Part shown: positions 4,624 to 10,685 of the stretch, piece by piece | Position numbering within the stretch: position 1 is the first letter of the stretch | Layout: each line of letters opens with the position of its first letter | Origin: CAZSTA01 sp964609495 [NCBI: uncultured bacterium] | GTDB lineage: Bacteria > CAZSTA01 | Direction of reading: 5' to 3' | NCBI GenBank assembly: GCA_964609495.1 | Contig: CAZSTA010000125.1 | Location: 1 to 10,685, forward strand | Length of the DNA: 10,685 nucleotides | Notes under the pieces: generated by a model | Database searches by the model: none | Seen by the model: the letters and a program-made list of their open reading frames with translations, nothing else | Told to the model about the DNA's origin: nothing | Made by a program: the position numbers and the translations under genes

Positions 4624-7482
4624 TTAGAAGGTGAATTTGAGGGTTACAATCTGGAACGGTCTAACTTCGAGGGCGACCGTATTATCAGATGCTAACTCCA
4701 GTTGAGCTACATCCTCTTCATTCATATTGACCAAATCAACCCTCTTGACATCCTTATAGATCTTGATCTTACCCTCTACCTCCTTATCGGTAGTATTGTA
4801 GAACCTGACGATTAGAGCTTCGCTTTTCTCAGCCTTCTTGATAGCGCTAACTACTAAATTCTCAGGCTTCACAGTAACAAAGCTCGATTCAGTGGGTAAA
4901 ACACCCTCGTGACGACCAGTAGTCGAAGCTCTCACTCCTGCTACAAATTGATGAGCGGCTTGATAGGTTTTAGCAGACTGCCAAGTTCCAGAATGGGGTA
5001 TTATCGAGTACTCGAAGACGTTCGAACCCAAGCATTGAGCCTCGGGGGTAGCTAGGGAGGGGCCAGCGTTACCCTTCCGAGTCAGAAGATCATCCCTGGA
5101 GAGCCAACCAACGCTTCTAAGTAAGGTCAACGCTATCGTAGCCCCATCAGCTATATCGGTGATAGAATCAACCTCATATTCAAGCAAGCCCTTATTAGCT
5201 ATCGTCACACCTCTTTCTCCGTCATTGATATCAACGAAAGTCCTTTGCGGATAGGTCCCATAAGGCTTTTCACTCCTCCACATCTCACCGCTTGGTAGAG
5301 CGATGGCTCTCTTCACCACATCGAAATGTCCCTCGGCATAAGAGTAATCGGTCTTGATATCGGTGGGGAAGAGAACGCGCAAACGATGATCTTTGACCTT
5401 GTTATCAAATTCGGTGCGAACATCTATCCTAGCCACTTGGGGATACATAGTAACCCAACTGGTGATCGGGCAGGATACCAGACGCCCACTTCTCTGGCTT
5501 CTATCCTTAGTGATAGCTTGCGGAAGCATAAGTTTCATCTCTATTTTGAAGGTGGTCTTGGCTGGCCCAGAATCGACTAGGGAGATCTTAGCCTTAGAAT
5601 TAAAGCTAGTGATTACCTTGCTATTCTTCGCGGGAGAATAGTTATACTCATCGCCAACATCCTCAACATCCTCAAAGAGGAGAAAATTCGGATATACCTT
5701 GCCCGTGGTCTTATCGGTTACCCTTAACGCACCATTGGGATTGATCTCGACCTTGAAGTATTCGTTCTCCATAGAGTTATCCCCGGTCTTGAGCGAAGCG
5801 GTATTCTCCTTTGCACTCACCAGTTTAACCATATACGTCTTATATCCACAGGAAGGTAATCCTTCAGCTATAAATGCGATCTTAAGTTTAGGCGCTTCCC
5901 TTAAAAATACGAGCTTAAAGGTAGTTATCTTCTCATCGGCGACCAATTTATAGGCTTCTTCTTTAGCTTTCGCAAACGCATCTGGATCTAGGAACTTAGG
6001 CTCGACTCGAGTTACCTTGATCTCGGCTCTATTTCCCCTCTTAGAGATCTTGATGATACCAGGGGGGAAGGCAAAGCGTCTTCCAAAGGTCCTGATATCC
6101 TTCCTATCGATCTCAAAGCTAACTATAGATGGCTCAAGGCGCTCGATGATCTGATAAGGTATCTCCTTGCCTTGCTCATCTATAATCTTGAAGTCCTCAG
6201 TATCTCCCCATATCAGAGGGATATCAGCCTCGACCTTATCCGTCCTCTTCCAGCTCAGGGGATTATATACTACCAGAGCCATCTCTCCCTTCTCAAGCTG
6301 GGAAGTGTCGATCTGAGAAGAGATAGCCTCCAATCCCTTACCAACCAATAGCTCCCCGATCTGCTCAGCCTGATCGAAGCGCGGCATCATCTCTCCATGA
6401 ACCTGATCTATACTACAGCCACATATAGAATCGTGAGGATGATTCTTAATCGTGAACTTCCAAGCATGCCAGAGGAAAGCGTTAGGATAGGGAGCACCCA
6501 CCGTCCACGCGAAGGCGGAGAATGGCTCAGCCCACTTCTCCAGCAAAGCTTGAATCCTCTCATTCGCCTGCTTGATATAGACCCTGGCGGAGAGAACATT
6601 AGGCAGGAGAGGCGCATACCTCGCCGCCCTCATCTCGCCCTTGTAGGTTTTCATCTCAGGTTTTGCGGCTTTGACCTTCTCCACATAGTTGACATAAGTT
6701 CCATGAACTAGCTCCGCATCCTCCAGCTTGCCATTAGCATAAGCTATTATCTCAGGGAGATCGGGTTGAGGTTCTAGGTGATCGCTTCCGTTGTTAAAGA
6801 GAAGATATCGGGTATTAGCGTAAGGGATCATCGCGTCCTTCAGACTCTTTATCCTGTCCAAAGCCATATCCAGATCGACCTTCTGTTCAACATCAGTCCC
6901 AAAAGACATACCAATACCCAGATTAGCAGCGTTTCCATATCCACCTATCTGGTGAACGGCGAGGACGGAAGTCCCATCGGGAGACTCCCAGAGGAAGTTA
7001 TCCTTTAGCTCCTCTCCTTCATCCCCTAATCCTCTAGTGAAGATAAAGGAATCGATACCGAAGCCCTGTAATATCTGGGGCATCTGGGAGATGTGTCCAA
7101 AGGGATCGGGAACATAGCCAACTTTCATTATCCCTCCGAACTCCTCGCCGATCTTATGACCGATCATCAGATTCCTGATGGTCGCCTCTCCACTCACTAA
7201 GAACTCATCAGGGAGTATATACCAGGGACCGATCAGTAACCTTTTCTCCTCGATGAATTTCTTCAAATCCTCTTTCTTTTCTGGCCTTATCTCTAAATAG
7301 TCCTCGATAACGATGGTCTGTCCATCGAAGACGTAATACTTATACCCAGGAATGGTTTCCAAGATATTCAGCAGTTTATCAGCAAGCTTGACCAATCTTG
7401 TTCTGAACTGCTGAAAGGTTGAATACCACTCCCGATCCCAGTGTGTTTCAGGGACTACTATTATCTCATACTTCTTACTCAA
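4624..7482 (-). CDS. alpha-mannosidase, glycoside hydrolase family 38
   Basis: It hydrolyses terminal alpha-linked mannose (or a phosphorylated or glycerate-linked mannoside) by a zinc-dependent retaining mechanism. The GH38 signature is clear in the N-terminal domain: HWDREWY at residues 14-20, with His14 and Asp16 as zinc ligands, and PDPFGH at 125-130, with Asp126 the expected nucleophile. Further on are NGSDHLEPQPD and NHPHDSICGCSIDQVHGEM, which carries the last zinc histidine and closes the catalytic and helical part. A long beta-sandwich C-terminal region follows. At 952 residues it is intact and somewhat longer than E. coli MngB. No signal peptide is visible, so it should act in the cytoplasm on imported mannosides. 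The start is TTG, chosen because AAAGGAGG lies eight bases upstream (complement of 7491-7498); a nearby ATG is out of frame. It is 19 bases downstream of the nitroreductase gene, probably in one operon. Substrate detail is unknown. Confidence 0.95.
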   Translation of the reverse strand: MSKKYEIIVVPETHWDREWYSTFQQFRTRLVKLADKLLNILETIPGYKYYVFDGQTIVIEDYLEIRPEKKEDLKKFIEEKRLLIGPWYILPDEFLVSGEATIRNLMIGHKIGEEFGGIMKVGYVPDPFGHISQMPQILQGFGIDSFIFTRGLGDEGEELKDNFLWESPDGTSVLAVHQIGGYGNAANLGIGMSFGTDVEQKVDLDMALDRIKSLKDAMIPYANTRYLLFNNGSDHLEPQPDLPEIIAYANGKLEDAELVHGTYVNYVEKVKAAKPEMKTYKGEMRAARYAPLLPNVLSARVYIKQANERIQALLEKWAEPFSAFAWTVGAPYPNAFLWHAWKFTIKNHPHDSICGCSIDQVHGEMMPRFDQAEQIGELLVGKGLEAISSQIDTSQLEKGEMALVVYNPLSWKRTDKVEADIPLIWGDTEDFKIIDEQGKEIPYQIIERLEPSIVSFEIDRKDIRTFGRRFAFPPGIIKISKRGNRAEIKVTRVEPKFLDPDAFAKAKEEAYKLVADEKITTFKLVFLREAPKLKIAFIAEGLPSCGYKTYMVKLVSAKENTASLKTGDNSMENEYFKVEINPNGALRVTDKTTGKVYPNFLLFEDVEDVGDEYNYSPAKNSKVITSFNSKAKISLVDSGPAKTTFKIEMKLMLPQAITKDRSQRSGRLVSCPITSWVTMYPQVARIDVRTEFDNKVKDHRLRVLFPTDIKTDYSYAEGHFDVVKRAIALPSGEMWRSEKPYGTYPQRTFVDINDGERGVTIANKGLLEYEVDSITDIADGATIALTLLRSVGWLSRDDLLTRKGNAGPSLATPEAQCLGSNVFEYSIIPHSGTWQSAKTYQAAHQFVAGVRASTTGRHEGVLPTESSFVTVKPENLVVSAIKKAEKSEALIVRFYNTTDKEVEGKIKIYKDVKRVDLVNMNEEDVAQLELASDNTVALEVRPFQIVTLKFTF

Positions 7483-7501
7483 TTTACCATCCTCCTTTGT
7501 T

Positions 7502-8014
7502 TTATTGAAAGTCTGCTATCTCCTCAACTGGCTTTCTGAAGGTAGAAGTTGGTTGAACATCTGGATAACCCAAAGCGATTATCGCTACTGGATTATAATT
7601 CTCTGGAATGGTGAATAGCTCCTTAAGTTGTCTCTCATCGAAATCACCGATCCAGCAGGTCCCTAATCCCAGCGAATAGGCGGCTAGATGCATATTTTGA
7701 ATCGCCGCGGCAGTATCTTGGATACTGAAATATCTCAAGGCTTTATCCTCAACCTGCCTTCGCTCATCAAAGCGAGCACAGACGATTATAGCCACTGGTG
7801 CATTTGGCAAGAACTTAGCATAACGGCTTCGGGCAGCCATCTTCTCCTTCTTAGCCTGATCAGTGGTAACTATGAACTTCCAAGGCTGAGCGTTCATCGC
7901 GGAGGGCGCCCACCTGCCTGCCTCTATTATCTGGAGAATTAACTCCCTAGATACGGGTTTATCTTTATATCTACGAATACTCCTCCTTCCTTTAATAGCT
8001 TCAATAACCTCCAT
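7502..8014 (-). CDS. nitroreductase-family FMN oxidoreductase
   Basis: This is an FMN-binding NAD(P)H-dependent oxidoreductase of the nitroreductase fold, probably a cytoplasmic homodimer. Visible signatures are RRSIRRY at 10-16 (FMN phosphate contacts), APSAMNAQPWKF at 36-47, and the dimer and FMN segment IQDTAAAIQNMHLAA at 98-112, running into GLGTCWIG at 116-123 and ALGYP near 150. The 170-residue length fits the short subgroup. The ATG start has GAGGTG five bases upstream (complement of 8020-8025). It is the first gene of a probable two-gene operon with the GH38 alpha-mannosidase. That pairing does not suggest an obvious substrate, since this family covers nitro-compound, quinone, flavin and enone reduction as well as other flavin chemistry. 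No promoter stands out upstream in the repeat-filled gap. Confidence 0.92.
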   Translation of the reverse strand: MEVIEAIKGRRSIRRYKDKPVSRELILQIIEAGRWAPSAMNAQPWKFIVTTDQAKKEKMAARSRYAKFLPNAPVAIIVCARFDERRQVEDKALRYFSIQDTAAAIQNMHLAAYSLGLGTCWIGDFDERQLKELFTIPENYNPVAIIALGYPDVQPTSTFRKPVEEIADFQ

Positions 8015-8030
8015 TACATCACCTCGCTTT

Positions 8031-8270
8031 CGTGAGCGGGGAGAGGGAACATCGAGATAGAGTTGATCTTCTTTATTTTCCTCTCTCCCTTGATCTTCTA
8101 TTTTCCCCTCCCTCGATGGGAGGGGTTAGGGGAGGGTGATTTAAACAATTCTCCTAGAAACCTTTTTGAGACTATTTAATCATCTCTTTTGTTACCCCCT
8201 CACCCTAGCCCTCTCCCACAAGGGGAGAGGGAACTTGCGGAGAGAGGGTGATCTTCTTATTCCTCTCTTA
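8031..8270. repeat. REP/REPIN-like repeat cluster filling the larA-nitroreductase gap
   Basis: No gene is visible in the 265-base gap from 8015 to 8279. It holds two palindromic units in opposite orientation: 8105-8139 (stem CCCCTCCC...GGGAGGGG, then TTAGGGGAGGGTG) and 8195-8231 (CCCTCACCCTAG, then stem CCCTCTCC...GGGGAGAGGG). They face each other across about 55 AT-rich bases, the arrangement of a REPIN. Outside them is an imperfect direct repeat: 8038-8086 and 8222-8268 share GGGGAGAGGGAAC, TGATCTTCTT and TCCTCTCT in order. From general knowledge, CCCTCACCC...CTCTCCC palindromes of this style are common dispersed intergenic repeats in many bacteria. The structures may also attenuate transcription from larA into the nitroreductase gene. 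Confidence 0.75.
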
Positions 8271-8279
8271 GCCACAATT

Positions 8280-9551
8280 TCAGCTAACATAAGGTATCAC
8301 ATACGGTCCTTTGGGGATAACCGCGATCTTAGCCTCCTTGCTATGTCTCTCCAGAGCCATCTCGATCCCTTTCTCCACCGATTCCACTGGAGTAGCAAGC
8401 AGACTATTTAGATCATCTCCAGCGATTCCTTCAGTGAAAAGCATAATCTCCGCTTTACGCTTTGCCTTGATAAGCTCCTCGACCTCCCACTGATCCAGAG
8501 AAAAGTATCCTGGTTCATATAGCATCTCGATATACTCATCTATATCGGTCGTCTCCATCAATAGCTTCTGAAATTCAGCGCTACCGATTCCCTCACTGCA
8601 CTGAGAGGCGATCAATATCGTTCCTCCAGACTTTACGATATCCATAGCTCCTACCATACCTTTGACAGTTTGATAGTAAGTAGCATCTAGCGGATATCCC
8701 GCGGAGGTAGTTACTACGATGTCTGCTTCCCGATCTATAGGAACTTTGACAACTTTATCAACCGCTTTAACACCAGCTAAGTGCGAAGCCTCTAGTTCTC
8801 CTGCGAAGATCCCGGTTATCCTTCGAGCTTCGTCTATCGTTACGTTCAGGTTGAAATCCACTCCCGCCATCTTCGCTACCGCTAGAGCGGTCTCATGAAC
8901 AGGATTCCCATCTAAGACGCAATTCGTAGCCTCGGCTGGTTCTAGGAGCTTAGGGCCATGGAAGTGCTTCAATGTCTCCAAAGAAGATATACCCGGACAG
9001 ATGATCTTCCTTCCCCCGGAATATCCCGCCATAAAGTGGGGTTCGATAAGACCAGTGATTATCTTCAGATCGGCGTTGAGATAAGTCTTGTCTATATAAG
9101 CGGGAACTCCCAAAGGCGTATCCCCAAGATAGACATTGGAATCGACATCCCGACAGAAGTGATTCACGATCTTATAGTTCTTGACGATCTCCTCGCCCAT
9201 CATCTCAATCAACTCTTCCTCAGTATTAGGACGATGAGTCCCAGTCGCGTTGAGGATAACGATCTTATCACGAGCGATGCCGCTCTCCTCAAGAATGCGG
9301 AGTAGTGGAGGGAGGATCACTTTATTAGGAACTGGACGAGTAATATCGGAGATCACAACACAAGCGTTATCCCTGCCCTCAGCAAGTTCCTTCAAGCTCT
9401 TCGTGCCAATGGGATTCGCAAGAACGCGCTCCAACTCCCCTTCTACATCGGCGATAGGGTCCGTTGGCGACATCTTCACTATCTTGTATAAATTATCATC
9501 GGGAATTTCAACAGTCAATCCCTCTCGACCATAGGCTAGATCGATCTTCAT
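8280..9551 (-). CDS. larA: LarA-family nickel-pincer racemase/epimerase (lactate racemase-like)
   Basis: LarA enzymes interconvert stereoisomers of 2-hydroxyacids, classically D- and L-lactate, using a covalently bound nickel pincer nucleotide made by LarB, LarC and LarE. The key residues are present: His106 in ATGTHRP, His172 and Lys182 in EPHFMAGYSGGRK, and His198 in KHFHGP. All sit two positions before L. plantarum His108, His174, Lys184 and His200. Asp69 and Arg72 in DITRPVPN are also kept, as is YQTVKG, which carries the Gln and Lys expected near residues 295-298. I chose ATG 9551 (423 residues, the family length, MKIDLAYGREG) with AAAGGAG 11 bases upstream; an ATG at 9584 would add 11 residues with no SD. 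It lies 44 bases after araD, probably in one operon. No larB, larC or larE is in the window. The true substrate may be another hydroxyacid or a sugar acid. Confidence 0.9.
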   Translation of the reverse strand: MKIDLAYGREGLTVEIPDDNLYKIVKMSPTDPIADVEGELERVLANPIGTKSLKELAEGRDNACVVISDITRPVPNKVILPPLLRILEESGIARDKIVILNATGTHRPNTEEELIEMMGEEIVKNYKIVNHFCRDVDSNVYLGDTPLGVPAYIDKTYLNADLKIITGLIEPHFMAGYSGGRKIICPGISSLETLKHFHGPKLLEPAEATNCVLDGNPVHETALAVAKMAGVDFNLNVTIDEARRITGIFAGELEASHLAGVKAVDKVVKVPIDREADIVVTTSAGYPLDATYYQTVKGMVGAMDIVKSGGTILIASQCSEGIGSAEFQKLLMETTDIDEYIEMLYEPGYFSLDQWEVEELIKAKRKAEIMLFTEGIAGDDLNSLLATPVESVEKGIEMALERHSKEAKIAVIPKGPYVIPYVS

Positions 9552-9595
9552 AGCATAATTCACTCCTTTGAAGCTCTCCAACATATTATATAAAA

Positions 9596-10243
9596 TTACT
9601 TCTCCTGACCATATTTCTCCATATAACGTCTATGTCCCCTAATAACCTCTTCTCTAGGAATAGGTTCAGGTTTTCCCAGCAATAGAGCTAGATAAACGGT
9701 CCGCGCCACATCCTCGACCATAACCGCCGCTTTCAAGGCTTCAGTGGGAGTAGGCCCTATAGTAAACACCCCGTGGTTCTTCATCAGGATCGCGCGAGAA
9801 GCACCGATCGATCTTATTATCTCCTTCCCTATCTCCTCTCCCCCGATCGGGGCGTAATCTCCAACTGGGATAGGACCTCCGAACTCATCAGCGATAGCAG
9901 TTAGATAGGGTAGTATCGGTTCTCCTAATAGAGCAAAGCTAGTGGCATAGGTTGAGTGAGTATGAACAACTCCTCCTATCTCAGAACGATGGCGATAGAT
10001 ATAAAGATGAGTCAAGGTATCAACTGAAGGTTTTAGCTTTCCCTCTATAATATTACCCGCAAGATCGACCACCACTAAATCCTCAGGCTTCAACTTCTCA
10101 TATCTAACTCCGCTGGGCTTTATAACCACATAGCCAGTTTCCCTATCCCGTCCACTCACATTTCCACTGGTCCAGGCAACTAAACCGTTCTTTGGCAACT
10201 CTAAGTTCATTTCCCATACTTCTTGACGCAACTCCTCTAACAA
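9596..10243 (-). CDS. araD: class II aldolase-family protein, probable L-ribulose-5-phosphate 4-epimerase
   Basis: It probably interconverts L-ribulose 5-phosphate and D-xylulose 5-phosphate, feeding arabinose-type pentoses into the pentose phosphate pathway, as a zinc enzyme in the cytoplasm. The N-terminus (MLEELRQEVWEMNLELPK), TSGNVSGRD at 25-33 and KPSGV at 42-46 resemble AraD closely. Zinc ligands are His94 and His96 in VVHTHS and His157 in KNHGVF. Asp75 in SVDT matches catalytic Asp76 of E. coli AraD; L-fuculose-phosphate aldolase has Glu at this position. Asp119 matches AraD Asp120. At 215 residues it is shorter than E. coli AraD and ends in YGQEK, so whether Tyr212 replaces AraD Tyr229 is uncertain. 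The start is TTG with AAGGAGG seven bases upstream (complement of 10251-10257). It is followed by larA. A related aldolase activity cannot be excluded. Confidence 0.85.
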   Translation of the reverse strand: MLEELRQEVWEMNLELPKNGLVAWTSGNVSGRDRETGYVVIKPSGVRYEKLKPEDLVVVDLAGNIIEGKLKPSVDTLTHLYIYRHRSEIGGVVHTHSTYATSFALLGEPILPYLTAIADEFGGPIPVGDYAPIGGEEIGKEIIRSIGASRAILMKNHGVFTIGPTPTEALKAAVMVEDVARTVYLALLLGKPEPIPREEVIRGHRRYMEKYGQEK

Positions 10244-10272
10244 GCTCAGCCCTCCTTATTCTTATCTCAATT

Positions 10273-10278
10273 ATTATA
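10273..10278 (-). promoter_or_regulatory. possible -10 box for the araD-larA operon
   Basis: On the minus strand there is a TATAAT (complement of 10273-10278) about 30 bases upstream of the araD TTG and 16 bases before its SD. No good -35 box is found at 16-18 bases; that position falls inside the neighbouring hairpin. The call is weak and would need an activator or an unusual promoter. Confidence 0.25.
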
Positions 10279-10285
10279 GAATTGA

Positions 10286-10314
10286 AGCTAGGGGATCTTA
10301 TAAAGCCCCTAGCT
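10286..10314 (-). terminator. hairpin after the protease gene, probable terminator
   Basis: AGCTAGGGG (10286-10294) and CCCCTAGCT (10306-10314) form a perfect 9-bp stem with an 11-base loop. It begins 24 bases beyond the stop of the minus-strand protease gene and lies before araD. The sequence that follows on the minus strand is AT-rich but has no real T run, so termination may be partial or factor-assisted. It could instead be an operator for araD. Confidence 0.5.
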
Positions 10315-10338
10315 CCGATCATAGATACTACAGTTCAG

Positions 10339-10685
10339 TTACATATCCCCTGTTTCTCCATCAAGTATCGGTTCCAACTCTATAGTTACCGTTGTAGTTA
10401 CACCAGGGGTAACCGTTACGTCAACCTCCTGGGTAGTGAAACCAGTTTTCGAAGCGGTTACCTTATAGCTTCCCGCCTTCACACTATTAAGTATAGCTTC
10501 CCCATTCGCATTGGTAGCAGTTGTCTCTATCGCCTTGCCTCCCTGCCAAACGATAACTGAGACCCCCTGCAAAAGCTTACCAGATTCAGCATCAGTAACG
10601 GTGACCTCGATAGCTCCATAATCATTCTGTACTAGATCGGCTAAAGCCGCAGCTAGATCGATCCTCCCATAACCGAATCCCTCGT
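10339..10685 (-). CDS. C-terminal part of a subtilisin-like (S8) serine protease with an Ig-like regulatory domain
   Basis: Only the last 114 residues are inside the window, and the gene runs off the right edge. The visible part opens with EGFGYGRIDLAAAL, the GxGxID-A helix that ends the catalytic domain of subtilases, so the catalytic triad should lie outside the window. It is followed by a beta-rich domain of about 80 residues (VTVTDAESGKLLQGVSVIV, NGEAILNSVKAGSYKVTASKTGF, TVTPGVTTTVTIEL) typical of carboxypeptidase-regulatory/CnaB-like folds. That domain suits an exported or surface protein. The C-terminus has no sorting motif or membrane anchor. A short TTG-started frame within it is only the tail of this larger frame. 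The assignment rests on motif recognition of a fragment. Confidence 0.75.
   Translation of the reverse strand, partial: EGFGYGRIDLAAALADLVQNDYGAIEVTVTDAESGKLLQGVSVIVWQGGKAIETTATNANGEAILNSVKAGSYKVTASKTGFTTQEVDVTVTPGVTTTVTIELEPILDGETGDM

Noticed and set aside
9551-9584. Upstream ATG at 9584 as the larA start
   Set aside because: It has no SD and adds residues not expected in the family; ATG 9551 gives the normal length and has AAAGGAG upstream.
9596-10243. L-fuculose-phosphate aldolase (fucA)
   Set aside because: The position of the FucA catalytic Glu is Asp75 here, as in AraD, and the N-terminus matches AraD better.

Overview
This window is bacterial chromosomal DNA of moderate, slightly AT-rich composition. 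Support comes from bacterial-type genes (an ATP-dependent PfkA, a Ktr potassium transporter), sigma70-like promoters and Shine-Dalgarno (SD) sites. Its phylum cannot be fixed from the sequence. Several start codons are not ATG: two TTG starts and one probable ACG start, each behind a good SD. The mix of sugar and hydroxyacid enzymes, a cytoplasmic GH38 alpha-mannosidase, a LarA-type racemase and a subtilase with an Ig-like C-terminal domain suits a free-living saccharolytic heterotroph, possibly from a little-cultivated lineage (inference). No phage, plasmid, CRISPR, tRNA or rRNA signal was seen.

Layout: bases 2-202 hold the 3' end of an unrecognised plus-strand gene. A HAD-type phosphatase (226-1029, +) follows and converges, with a 14-base gap, on 6-phosphofructokinase pfkA (2012-1044, -). 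A compact divergent control region (about 2013-2261) holds a near-consensus promoter for pfkA and a full-consensus promoter for the plus-strand ktrB-ktrA potassium-uptake pair (2262-3668 and 3814-4470). KtrB has two oddities: no ATG/GTG/TTG codon where its N-terminus must begin (ACG fits), and a 45-bp in-frame tandem duplication in a cytoplasmic loop. A 131-bp nested inverted repeat (4470-4600) separates ktrA from the convergent alpha-mannosidase gene.

The right half reads leftward. A nitroreductase-family gene (8014-7502) and a GH38 alpha-mannosidase gene (7482-4624) form one probable operon. Upstream of it, 8015-8279 is a non-coding stretch packed with REP/REPIN-like repeats. Before that come araD-like L-ribulose-5-phosphate 4-epimerase (10243-9596) and larA-like nickel-pincer racemase/epimerase (9551-8280), a second probable operon. 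A hairpin separates araD from the 3' end of a subtilisin-like protease gene that runs off the right edge.

Most genes fit central and accessory carbohydrate metabolism: mannoside cleavage by GH38, pentose-phosphate entry by AraD, racemisation or epimerisation of a 2-hydroxyacid by LarA, and glycolytic commitment by PfkA. The KtrAB pair is a separate ion-homeostasis unit. I did not find a clearly new multi-gene system. The most unusual signals are local: the ACG start, the KtrB duplication and the two repeat structures.
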